Source of the DNA: Flavobacteriia bacterium
Lineage (GTDB): Bacteria; Bacteroidota; Bacteroidia; Flavobacteriales; Weeksellaceae
Reading direction: 5' to 3'
Assembly (NCBI GenBank): GCA_019455045.1
Contig: JACFND010000010.1
Span: 1 to 59,537 of the forward strand
Length of the DNA: 59,537 nt
Shown: positions 17,917 through 25,630 of the stretch, piece by piece
Position numbering within the stretch: position 1 is the first letter of the stretch
Layout of the letters: each line of letters starts with the position of its first letter
Made by a program: the position numbers and the translations under genes
The notes under the pieces: model-generated
Databases searched by the model: none
Seen by the model: the letters and a program-made list of their open reading frames with translations, nothing else
Told to the model about the DNA's origin: nothing

Positions 17917-19170
17917 TTATTCATCTCTCAACGCATCGATCGGTTTGATCGCGATGGCACGCTGTGCCGGTATCAGTCCGGCGGCCATCGCCATAATCAC
18001 CATAATTAGTAGCGACACACCCAAAGTTGTTACATCGACCGAAGCATTTATAAACGGAAAACTGTTTTCATTGCCCGACAACACAAAGGTGTTGATGACA
18101 TACAGTACAAATGTCGCACCCACAATTCCGGAAAGTCCGGCTATGGTGGTCAGCACAATCGATTCAAGCAAAATCTGTGAACGAATTTGAGACGGAACTG
18201 CACCCAATGCCCTTCTGATTCCAAATTCCTTGGTCCGTTCCGAAACCGTAATCAACAATATACTCGCAATTGCAATCACACCCGAAAACAGAGTCAACGC
18301 ACCAACGATGATCGCAAGCAGCTGAAGTCCCTTCATAAATGAAAACATCTTGTTCAGATTTTCACCCAGATTGAATCCGCCGATCGCCTGCGAATCGTCG
18401 GGTGAAACCGTTTTTCGTTTTTTCAGAAAATCTTTGACACGCTGTTCAAATTTTACGATATCCACATTGTCATAAGCATTAATAATTGCAAATCCGACCA
18501 CTCCCTGACGGTTGTAAACCTGCTGAAAAGTGGTAAACGGAATCTGTATATCGGTTGACCGGCCGAATGAAATTGCACTTTGACCGTAAACACCGATCAC
18601 TGTGTACATACCGTCTCCCAACTGTATCATCTTACCGATCGGATCCACATTCTGTCCAAAGACTTCGGTCTGATTGTCTTTTCCGATCACACATACTTTT
18701 CGTTTGTATTTGATATCATCCTGATTGATGAACCTGCCTTTGATGATCGGTTTTGGGAACATTTCGTTTTGTTCGGGATAATCTCCGACCACCGAATAAT
18801 TATTGGGTTTGCCCGCATACTGAATCACCACATTGGGCTCCATGCTTCTGGGGGCGATTTTTCTGATTTCGGGAAAATTCTGTCTCAGCGCTTCCAGGTC
18901 TTCAATTTTGAGTTCGAGCATTCTCCCCCTCTGATAACCTTCGAACGGAACAGCCGTCTGATTCATCCAGACAAAAAGACTGTTGGTCGCCGCATTGCCA
19001 AACAATTTGTCAAAACCGTTCTGTACACCTCTCGAAGCACCGAGCAGTGCGACAAACAAAAACATTCCCCAGGCAACACCGATCATGGTCAGCATCGTCC
19101 TCAGCTTGTTTTTTCGAATGGCTGCATACACTTCAGCCCATGCGTCAGTATTGAATATAATCGGTTTCAT
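17917..19170 (-). CDS. MacB-like ABC transporter permease (second)
   Basis: This 417-residue protein has the MacB/FtsX topology. One helix near residues 25-45 (RTMLTMIGVAWGMFLFVALLG) precedes a large periplasmic MacB_PCD domain. Three C-terminal helices follow, with the FtsX coupling segment SERTKEFGIRRALGAVPSQI. It overlaps the other permease gene by 4 bases (19167-19170), so the two are translationally coupled. They are diverged paralogues and may form a heterodimer, unlike homodimeric MacB. Confidence 0.9.
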   Translation of the reverse strand: MKPIIFNTDAWAEVYAAIRKNKLRTMLTMIGVAWGMFLFVALLGASRGVQNGFDKLFGNAATNSLFVWMNQTAVPFEGYQRGRMLELKIEDLEALRQNFPEIRKIAPRSMEPNVVIQYAGKPNNYSVVGDYPEQNEMFPKPIIKGRFINQDDIKYKRKVCVIGKDNQTEVFGQNVDPIGKMIQLGDGMYTVIGVYGQSAISFGRSTDIQIPFTTFQQVYNRQGVVGFAIINAYDNVDIVKFEQRVKDFLKKRKTVSPDDSQAIGGFNLGENLNKMFSFMKGLQLLAIIVGALTLFSGVIAIASILLITVSERTKEFGIRRALGAVPSQIRSQILLESIVLTTIAGLSGIVGATFVLYVINTFVLSGNENSFPFINASVDVTTLGVSLLIMVIMAMAAGLIPAQRAIAIKPIDALRDE

Positions 19171-20399
19171 GCTTCGTCTCTCAATGCGTCTATCGGTTTA
19201 ATTTTGGCAGCATATCTCGCCGGCAGAAATCCTGCAAGAAATCCTGCAAAAAACAGAATCACACAGGCCATAACCAGCGAGCCGGTGCTCACACCCGGAT
19301 CATAAATAAAATAAGAATCCAAACCGTGGTTGATGTTTTCAACCAGCAGCGTCGCGGCAACAATCCCAATCACACCAAACAGCAGCGTGATCATCACTGC
19401 TTCCTGCATCACCAGTGTGATGATATTGTAGGGCGTCGCGCCCAATGCTTTTCTGATTCCTATTTCCTTTGTTCTTTCTTTCACGCTGAAAACCATAATG
19501 TTGCCGATGCTCACCACACCCGCAATCAGACTTCCGCCGCCGATGACAAATACGATGATGGTCAGCACAAAGAAAAATGCGTTGGTATCGCTCATCTGTT
19601 CCGACGAATCCCAAACCCTGATTCCGCCCTGATCGGTCTGGCTGATGGTATGTCTTGATTTCAGATCGCTTCTCAAATCGTCTGCAAACTGACCGAGTTC
19701 GGTGGTTGACATTCCGTCTTTCGGTGCAATGGTGATGCTCGGCAGCTCGTCTGTTCCGTATATCGTTTGCAAAGTGGTGATGGGCACATAAATTTGTCTT
19801 TCCACACGATCGTCATTTGTATTGCTCGAAAAAACGCCGGCGATTTCATACATGCCCGAACCGATATTGATAAACTGGCCGACCACTTCGCGTCCTTTCA
19901 TCAGATCCTGAACCACCATCCGTCCGATGACGGCTGTCTTTTTCTGATCTTTCATATCGTCGCTGTTCAGAAATCTTCCTTTTTCGAGCTTGATATTGGT
20001 CATTCCAAGATAATCCTGACTGACACCGCTTACGGCATAACTGCCCGATTCGCCGCCGTATTTCACCATCAGCGACTGATCAAATTCACCGCTGATGTAT
20101 TTGATTTTGTCAGAATAATTGTCAATGACATAATTCAAATCCGCATTTTTCAGCTGTATCTGTCTTCCTTTCTGATAACCGCCAAAAGATTCCGAAGTCC
20201 GTGTTCCGAAGATGTTGATGTTCATTGCGCCCGCCTGAAAGAATTCCTGCTGAAAACCGTTTTGAAGACCGTTGCCCATACCGAAAAGCACAATGAAGAC
20301 AAAGAGTGCAAGCGAGATGGTAAATCCCGAAAGTATCGTCCTCAGTTTGTTGCTCCGGATCGAAGCCCATATCTCTGCCCAGCGGTCTATATCAAACAT
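19167..20399 (-). CDS. MacB-like ABC transporter permease (first)
   Basis: A 410-residue paralogue of the following permease, with the same layout. An N-terminal helix (LRTILSGFTISLALFVFIVLFG) is followed by a periplasmic MacB_PCD domain and three C-terminal helices, with the coupling motif KERTKEIGIRKALGATPYNI. It begins 19 bases after the ATPase stop codon. Together with the ATPase and adaptor it would form a tripartite ABC exporter for a peptide, lipid-like or drug substrate; the sequence does not show which. Confidence 0.9.
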   Translation of the reverse strand: MFDIDRWAEIWASIRSNKLRTILSGFTISLALFVFIVLFGMGNGLQNGFQQEFFQAGAMNINIFGTRTSESFGGYQKGRQIQLKNADLNYVIDNYSDKIKYISGEFDQSLMVKYGGESGSYAVSGVSQDYLGMTNIKLEKGRFLNSDDMKDQKKTAVIGRMVVQDLMKGREVVGQFINIGSGMYEIAGVFSSNTNDDRVERQIYVPITTLQTIYGTDELPSITIAPKDGMSTTELGQFADDLRSDLKSRHTISQTDQGGIRVWDSSEQMSDTNAFFFVLTIIVFVIGGGSLIAGVVSIGNIMVFSVKERTKEIGIRKALGATPYNIITLVMQEAVMITLLFGVIGIVAATLLVENINHGLDSYFIYDPGVSTGSLVMACVILFFAGFLAGFLPARYAAKIKPIDALRDEA

Positions 20400-20418
20400 T
20401 TCTCATTCATTTAATTTT

Positions 20419-21108
20419 TCAAAGTCTTCGCTGTTCGATTTTTATATCTTCGGTGATCATACCGTCCTTCAGTCTTACGATTCTTTTGCACATCTGGGCA
20501 ATATCGTTTTCGTGGGTCACCATCAGTATGGTTTTTCCTTCGTCGTTGATTTCCTGTATCAGTTTCATCACTTCTGCCGATGTTTTTGAATCAAGCGCAC
20601 CGGTCGGTTCGTCTGCAAGCAGCAGTTTTGGTTTTGCAGCAAGTGCTCTGGCTATCGCCACTCTTTGTTTCTGTCCGCCCGAAAGTTCGTTTGGCATGTG
20701 GTGTGCCCAATCGGTCAGTCCTACCCTTTCCAGATAATGCATTGCAATCTGTGAACGGTTTTTTCTGCTGATGTTTTGATAGTACAATGGCAGCGCCACA
20801 TTTTCGGCAACATTTTTAAAATTAATCAGATTGTAGGACTGAAAAATAAAACCAAGAAATTTATTTCTGTAATTGGCTGCCTTTCTTTCGTTCAGCTTTT
20901 CGATTTTCACACCTGCGAGTTCATATAGACCCGAATCGTGGGTATCGAGCATACCGATGATGTTGAGCAGTGTGGATTTTCCCGAACCGGATGCGCCCAT
21001 GATCGCAACAAACTCACCTTCATCCACATCCAGATTGATTCCTTTGAGCACATGAAGCTTGTTGGCACCCATTATATACGATTTGTTCAAATTCCGAATC
21101 TTTATCAT
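20419..21108 (-). CDS. ABC transporter ATP-binding protein (MacB/LolD type)
   Basis: This 229-residue ATPase energises the two FtsX-type permeases. Walker A GASGSGKST lies at residues 38-46, the Q-loop in GFIFQSYNLINF, signature LSGGQKQR at about 142, Walker B LLLADEPTGALD at about 161-172, and the H-loop His in MVTHENDI. As in LolD and MacB-type subunits, the nucleotide-binding domain is a separate protein here, not fused to the permease as in E. coli MacB. It is first in its operon. Confidence 0.93.
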   Translation of the reverse strand: MIKIRNLNKSYIMGANKLHVLKGINLDVDEGEFVAIMGASGSGKSTLLNIIGMLDTHDSGLYELAGVKIEKLNERKAANYRNKFLGFIFQSYNLINFKNVAENVALPLYYQNISRKNRSQIAMHYLERVGLTDWAHHMPNELSGGQKQRVAIARALAAKPKLLLADEPTGALDSKTSAEVMKLIQEINDEGKTILMVTHENDIAQMCKRIVRLKDGMITEDIKIEQRRL

Positions 21109-21231
21109 TTATCTGAAACTCTTGTTTAACTAATACATTTGTCAGTGATTTCGTCAAAAAGTTACAAAGCGGAAGAAAATTTAATTTTTAATTTTTCGCG
21201 ATTTAATAAATTATAACATTAAATGAAAATT

Positions 21232-21475
21232 AATGGTTCAACCCGACTTCGCGGGTTGGTTTGGGATGACGTATATTTTAACCCCGATTTCATCGGGGGG
21301 CTCCCGATAGCTATCGGGATGGTTGAACCACTTCGCGGTTCCGGCTGGAACATCTGTTTCAAAAATTTAAACTAAAAAATCCTGAAGGGATTTAACTATC
21401 AGTAACCACAGGTGAAACCTGTGGGAATAACACACAAAAGAAAAGAACTCCGGGAGGAGTTCAACCATTATCATT
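21232..21475. repeat. Hairpin-rich intergenic repeat cassette (copy 2)
   Basis: The region has the same building blocks and order as 9575-9776. GGTTCAACCCGACTTCGCGGGTTGG is followed by ACCCCGATTTCATCGGGG, CCCGATAGCTATCGGG, GGTTGAACCACTTCGCGGTT, CCTGAAGGGATTTAAC, CCACAGGTGAAACCTGTGG and CTCCGGGAGGAGTTCAACC. Each is a short palindrome with a GTTCAACC or TTTAACC tail. The gene-free stretch 21109-21577 holds nothing else except the promoter box at 21554. Confidence 0.65.
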
Positions 21476-21553
21476 CTTTTTGGAAACATTTGCTTTCAGA
21501 TCCATCCAAATTACATTTTTTGTTTGTTGAAATTTCTTTTTGAATTATAATTT

Positions 21554-21561
21554 TAACTTTG
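21554..21561 (+). promoter_or_regulatory. -7 promoter element of the following lipoprotein gene
   Basis: TAACTTTG fits TAnnTTTG and lies 16 bases before the ATG at 21578, so the transcript would have a leader of only about 10 bases. A TTTG at 21523-21526 is rather far away (27 bases) for a -33 box. Confidence 0.45.
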
Positions 21562-21577
21562 GCTCAAATCTCTTGAA

Positions 21578-22027
21578 ATGAAATATCGAATTCCTTTCCT
21601 GTTTCTGATCCTGTTCGGATTCTCACTGATTGCAGCCGGATGCAGCAGCGATGATGATTACAACCTCTGTTTTACGCCGCCTGCAGCAGTTGTATTTGAA
21701 TTTACGGATTCGGACGGAAACAATCTGATCGAAAACGGTGAACTCAAAATCAGCGATATCAAAATCAAAGAAATGATTGGAAATGATCAAACCCAAAATG
21801 TCGGTTTTATTCTGAGAGAAGACAATCGGATCACCGTCGGCGGAATCGGCTGGTACAACGGAACTAAAGATTATACTTTTGAATCACCACTGATCGAATT
21901 TGGTTTTCAGGTCAAATCTTCATCGATTTCGGGAAGCTGTGGCGGATATCGGATAGACAATATCGAATTCTTGGGTGCTTCGCCGATTTTGGGCGATTAT
22001 GATATCTACAAATTTGTGATTGAATAA
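21578..22027 (+). CDS. Hypothetical lipoprotein
   Basis: A 149-residue protein with a lipoprotein signal peptide (lipobox IAAGC, lipidated cysteine at residue 22) followed by SSDDDYNL, a charged tail often seen on exported lipoproteins of Bacteroidota. The mature part contains two further cysteines (LCFTPP and SGSCGGYR) that could form a disulfide, and looks beta-rich. I recognise no family. Its stop codon directly abuts the stop codon of the convergent apt gene, with no bases between them, so transcription of the two must collide or terminate inside the genes. Confidence 0.75.
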   Translation: MKYRIPFLFLILFGFSLIAAGCSSDDDYNLCFTPPAAVVFEFTDSDGNNLIENGELKISDIKIKEMIGNDQTQNVGFILREDNRITVGGIGWYNGTKDYTFESPLIEFGFQVKSSSISGSCGGYRIDNIEFLGASPILGDYDIYKFVIE

Positions 22028-22564
22028 TCAGTCATAATCAATCAGACACTGAATTTCATAACTGTACGAAAGAAGTCTTTGTTTTCCGCCCAGCGATAAA
22101 AGTTGGGCGATAAAACTGAACTGGCTCGGTATTCCGCCGCATTTTCGGATCAGTCTGGCGGTTGCTTCTGCGGTTCCGCCGGTTGCCAGCACATCGTCGT
22201 GAATCAGAAAACGCATTCCCGGCCTGACAAATTTTGGCTGCATTTCGATGACTGCATTTCCGTATTCGAGTTCATAGGATTCCGAGACCGTAGGCGGCGG
22301 AAGTTTTCCGACTTTTCTGATCAGCACAAACGGAAGTTTCAGCTTTTGGGCAATCAGCAGTCCGAACAGAAAACCGCGGCTTTCGATTCCGCAGACCGCA
22401 TCCACCTTTCCTCTGCTGAAAGCTGCAAAGACTTCGACCATTTCATCGACCAGCTGAGGATTTTGAAACAGTGTGGAAATGTCTTTGAACTGAATGCCGG
22501 GCGAAGGAAAATCGGGAACCCGTCCTATGTTTTCATCTATTCTTTTGCTGAATTCATCCATCAT
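22028..22564 (-). CDS. apt: Adenine phosphoribosyltransferase
   Basis: This 178-residue enzyme salvages adenine with PRPP to AMP in the cytoplasm. It begins with the family N-terminus RIDENIGRVPDFPSPGIQFKDIS. CGIESRGFLFGLLIA is the conserved loop I region, and the PRPP-binding motif FLIHDDVLATGGTAEA lies at residues 119-134. RKVGKLPPPTVSESYELEYG covers the flexible catalytic loop. The frame has two starting methionines (MM), either usable. It is monocistronic. Confidence 0.96.
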   Translation of the reverse strand: MMDEFSKRIDENIGRVPDFPSPGIQFKDISTLFQNPQLVDEMVEVFAAFSRGKVDAVCGIESRGFLFGLLIAQKLKLPFVLIRKVGKLPPPTVSESYELEYGNAVIEMQPKFVRPGMRFLIHDDVLATGGTAEATARLIRKCGGIPSQFSFIAQLLSLGGKQRLLSYSYEIQCLIDYD

Positions 22565-22620
22565 CTGATTTTTACAGTGCTTACAAATCTAAAAAACATC
22601 TTTGAAACGGCACAAAAAAA

Positions 22621-22646
22621 AGAGACCGCCACAAATGACGGTCTCT
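22621..22646 (-). terminator. Terminator after the type A T9SS protein gene
   Basis: On the minus strand AGAGACCG pairs with CGGTCTCT around TCATTTGTGG and is followed by a run of eight T (22620-22613). It lies 24 bases after the stop codon at 22670. Confidence 0.85.
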
Positions 22647-22669
22647 CGTTTCTAAAGTCTTAAAAAAGC

Positions 22670-24442
22670 TTATTTTTTAAGAATTTTGTGATTTGTTACT
22701 TTGCCATCGATGGTTACACTCATGATGTAAAGACCGGGCTGGAGATTTGAAAGATTAATATCCATTGAATTGGTATTGGTTTTCGCACTCTGAATTTTCT
22801 GTCCTGCAACGTTGTAGAATACAACAGACTGAATATTCTTTTCAGCTCTCAGTGAAATCATGTTTTTAACAGGGTTCGGATAGAAATTGAATCCTGCAAC
22901 TGACTGATCAGATACACCCAGATATTCGGTAATCGCAGAAGACCATCCGATCTGCATCAGCGCACCGCTTCTCAGGAATGCTCCGAGCATGGTTCCTGAA
23001 GCATCAAAAGTGTCGATTCTCCACCATTCAGCCTGGAATGTTCCGTTGTTGAATGCTGACAGATAAACCGCATCATCGTCACCTTCCATCCAGGTACCTC
23101 CCTGACCGTAGTTTGCGTCAAAAGGAAGAGGCCCGATGTAAGTAGCTGCTCCGGTTGAAAGATCGATTGCATACAATGAATCATCTACCAGGTCGTGTGT
23201 AAATCCTTGACCGTTTCCGTTGATCATCAGTGAGATTGAACCCGGATTTCCGGTCAGACCGATGTTCTGAGCAGTCAGACCCGAAATGTCGATTTTGAAC
23301 AGATAAGTATTTGCCAGGTCAGAAGCGATTGCATACAGCTCGCCGTCAACCGGATTGAATTCCGCACCTGTCCAAGTACTTGATCCGGCTCCTGTTGGCG
23401 CAATTGTACCCAATTGGGTATAAACACCGGTTGCCACATCAACTTGATAAAACTTATTGTCGTTTGACAGTACATAAGCTGTTGAATGATCGTTCGGATC
23501 GATTGAACCTGCATTCTCAAAGTTACCGCTTGCTCCGATCGGAGAAGGTCCGATATCAGTGAAATCTGAAGGATCAGCAGGGTTGAAGCTCAGGAAGCTC
23601 TGTGCTGCATTGTCAATTCCGTACACATAAGTAACAGCAGTTCCACCGCCACCTCCCGGCTCATCGTCTCCGATGATGTTGAAGATAAAGGTTCTGTCAC
23701 CAATACCCAAAGCAGAAAAGGCAGTCGGTGTGTTTGCACCGCACTCAGGCGCCATGATATAGCTTTCACCTGTAAAGGTATCCTGGGTTACACCCATTCT
23801 GGTATAATTGGATTCAGTTCCGTCATCGATCAGCACCAACTCCATTACCAATGATTTTCCGGCTGCAATTTCAGCTGAAATTGGTACATTGACAATTGAA
23901 AATGCATCCGAATTGCTGGCATTGTACACTGCACTTCCCACCAGTGTCATGGAAGCCCATACACCGGGGAAATCACTTGCATTGTCAATTTCATACAGAT
24001 TTACGGTAACAGGAAATCCTGTTGGTGTAACAATGTCGTCAAACGCAAATTCAACAGCGCTGATTTCCAGACCATTGGTTATACCAAATTCTCCGGGCAA
24101 ATCAAAAGGCTGATACAGATTGTTGTCTGTGAAACGAACCGAGTTTGCACATGCAATACCTGCGCCTGCCGCAATGTTCTGGGTAGGTGCATGGGTAAGA
24201 ACTACAGGAGCAAACTCCGGATTCTGATTGAAATGGTGATTCAGCATTCTTTGTTCGGAAGGAGTGAAATAATCACCCACTTCTCCAAGTGAATTGCCGA
24301 TGGTTCCCATTCTGTCCAAAAGATCATGGATGGTTACCTGGGAATTGTTTGAATTCACCGTTCCATCACTGACAAAAGAATTCTGTGCCATTAGTCCCAG
24401 AGAGCCGAAACAAACAGCAATTGCTAAATAGATTTTCTTCAT
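22670..24442 (-). CDS. Secreted protein with type A T9SS sorting domain
   Basis: This 590-residue secreted protein has a signal peptide (MKKIYLAIAVCFGSLGLMAQ). Its C-terminal about 75 residues are a type A sorting domain (FNFYPNPVKNMISLRAEKNI, then NVAGQKIQSAKTN, LQPGLYIMSVTIDGKVTNHKILKK) that sends it through the type IX system to the cell surface. The middle third (from about residue 270, after a GGGGG linker) resembles a beta-propeller-like repeat region with ADPSDFTDIGPSPIG and LYAIASDLANTYLFKIDISG. The first part looks like a jelly-roll-type domain. No catalytic motif is seen. It is flanked by its own promoter box and terminator. Confidence 0.88.
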   Translation of the reverse strand: MKKIYLAIAVCFGSLGLMAQNSFVSDGTVNSNNSQVTIHDLLDRMGTIGNSLGEVGDYFTPSEQRMLNHHFNQNPEFAPVVLTHAPTQNIAAGAGIACANSVRFTDNNLYQPFDLPGEFGITNGLEISAVEFAFDDIVTPTGFPVTVNLYEIDNASDFPGVWASMTLVGSAVYNASNSDAFSIVNVPISAEIAAGKSLVMELVLIDDGTESNYTRMGVTQDTFTGESYIMAPECGANTPTAFSALGIGDRTFIFNIIGDDEPGGGGGTAVTYVYGIDNAAQSFLSFNPADPSDFTDIGPSPIGASGNFENAGSIDPNDHSTAYVLSNDNKFYQVDVATGVYTQLGTIAPTGAGSSTWTGAEFNPVDGELYAIASDLANTYLFKIDISGLTAQNIGLTGNPGSISLMINGNGQGFTHDLVDDSLYAIDLSTGAATYIGPLPFDANYGQGGTWMEGDDDAVYLSAFNNGTFQAEWWRIDTFDASGTMLGAFLRSGALMQIGWSSAITEYLGVSDQSVAGFNFYPNPVKNMISLRAEKNIQSVVFYNVAGQKIQSAKTNTNSMDINLSNLQPGLYIMSVTIDGKVTNHKILKK

Positions 24443-24468
24443 ACTTGTTGATTTTAATTAAATTTGAA

Positions 24469-24476
24469 CAAACCTA
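24469..24476 (-). promoter_or_regulatory. -7 promoter element of the type A T9SS gene
   Basis: TAGGTTTG on the minus strand fits TAnnTTTG and lies 27 bases before the ATG at 24442. No good -33 TTTG is visible at the expected distance. Confidence 0.5.
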
Positions 24477-24723
24477 TTGAAAATAATTTAAATTCTTGTA
24501 ATCATTTAAAAATTAATAAGCAATAATAAAATACTGAAAGTCAAAATTAAAGTCGATTGTATTTTTCTTTGATTTGGAACAAACTGAAAGTCAATTATAT
24601 TTAAATGTAATGAAAATTAATTTTTATTTATTTTGTCAGATTAGAAATAAACACGAAACAGTTGCTCCAAAGATTTAATAATTTAATTATCCGATTGACC
24701 ACAGATGAATTTTTTAGTACTGA

Positions 24724-24930
24724 TCAATCAAATTTTTAAAAAGTGCCGATTTTAAAAGACCAATTGATAAATTAATTTTGACCGAAATACATGATTATAA
24801 ACATATTAAGAAAACAAAATTCGATAAGAGAAAATCATTTTATAATCAATTGGAGTCTGATGTGAGACGAAGATTTAAAAAACCTGATAAGGAAATTAAA
24901 AAAGCTCCGAAAAAGAGTTTGTACAATTAA
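24724..24930 (+). pseudogene. Short lysine-rich reading frame, possible gene remnant
   Basis: A stop-to-stop frame of 68 codons covers most of the otherwise empty stretch 24443-24998. It has no ATG; a TTG at 24778 would give 50 residues. The encoded tail (YKHIKKTKFDKRKSFYNQ, then DVRRRFKKPDKEIKK) is strongly basic and looks more like a protein than random AT-rich DNA. I recognise no family. It may be the 3' end of a decayed gene. The other sequence in this interval is AT-rich and featureless. Confidence 0.25.
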
Positions 24931-24998
24931 ACGGATTGTTGTAAAATTGCAATCCCTAAAAATCATAGAGAAAGGCAGGGTTTCCCCGTTAATCTCAC

Positions 24999-25072
24999 GG
25001 TCCTATAGCTCAGTTGGTTAGAGCACCTGACTCATAATCAGGTGGTCCCTGGTTCGAGCCCAGGTGGGACCA
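24999..25072 (+). tRNA. tRNA with CAU anticodon, probably tRNA-Ile2
   Basis: A complete cloverleaf of 74 nt. The acceptor stem is GGTCCTA/TGGGACC with discriminator A, the D-arm contains AGCTCAGTTGGTTAGAGC, the anticodon arm is CCTGA-CTCATAA-TCAGG (anticodon CAT), and the T-arm contains GGTTCGAGCC. CCA is not encoded. A CAU anticodon could mean Met (initiator or elongator) or Ile2 with lysidine. The acceptor pairs C4-G69 and C5-G68, described as positive determinants for TilS in E. coli, favour Ile2. It is not the initiator, which would have a mismatched first pair. Confidence 0.93.
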
Positions 25073-25084
25073 CGAAAATTAAAT

Positions 25085-25112
25085 GCACTTGTAAAAATAC
25101 AGGTGCTTTTTT
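25085..25112 (+). terminator. Terminator after the tRNA gene
   Basis: GCACTTG (25085-25091) pairs with CAGGTGC (25100-25106) around an 8-base loop and is followed by six T. It starts 13 bases after the tRNA 3' end. Confidence 0.8.
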
Positions 25113-25270
25113 ATTTGCTGAAATTTGGGATGGTTTTGAACGAAAGACAGGTTTTGTATATCGTATAAAGTAAACCGCCGTCAGCCTTCGCCCAAAAATA
25201 ATATTGAACCGTCATCAAACAATGCCTTAATGAAAAAAACCTTAATTTCGCATAATAAATAAAAGCTGTT

Positions 25271-25630
25271 TTGGAAACAAACCGACAAAAAAAAGTGGCC
25301 AATATCTTTCAGCAGGAACTGTCAGAGATTTTCAGAAAAGAAGCCGGCGAACATTTTCCGGGCATACTGATTACAGTGACCTCGGTCCGGGTGTCATCCG
25401 ATCTGTCCGTGTCAAAAGTCTATCTGAGCGTTTTTCCGACCAAAGACAAAATGGAAATCATTGAGAAAATCAAAGAAAAAGCGCCTTATTTCCGTTCGCT
25501 GATCGCAAAGACTGCTGCAAAAGACATGCGCACCACACCCGAACTGCTGTTCTATCTCGACACCTCGCTCGACGATATCGAAAAGATTGAAAAAGCACTC
25601 AGAGGCGAAGGCAACAATCCGAAGCTGTAA
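25271..25630 (+). CDS. rbfA: Ribosome-binding factor A
   Basis: This 119-residue KH-like protein binds the 30S subunit and helps 16S rRNA 5'-end maturation and cold adaptation. It shows the RbfA pattern. It starts ETNRQKKVANIFQQELSEIF, has the strand-helix block ILITVTSVRVSSDLSVSKVYLSVFP, and ends with PELLFYLDTSLDDIEKIEKAL, matching the family's PxLxFxxDxSxxxxxxIxxLL signature. The permease gene begins at the base after its stop codon, an arrangement common in Flavobacteria. Confidence 0.95.
   Translation: METNRQKKVANIFQQELSEIFRKEAGEHFPGILITVTSVRVSSDLSVSKVYLSVFPTKDKMEIIEKIKEKAPYFRSLIAKTAAKDMRTTPELLFYLDTSLDDIEKIEKALRGEGNNPKL

Noticed and set aside
18580..19305. 241-codon plus-strand reading frame
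   Set aside because: It lies antisense to both MacB-like permeases, whose protein families are certain. A shadow frame.
24999..25072. tRNA considered as initiator tRNA-fMet
   Set aside because: The first acceptor pair is a regular G-C, and the anticodon stem lacks three consecutive G-C pairs typical of initiators.
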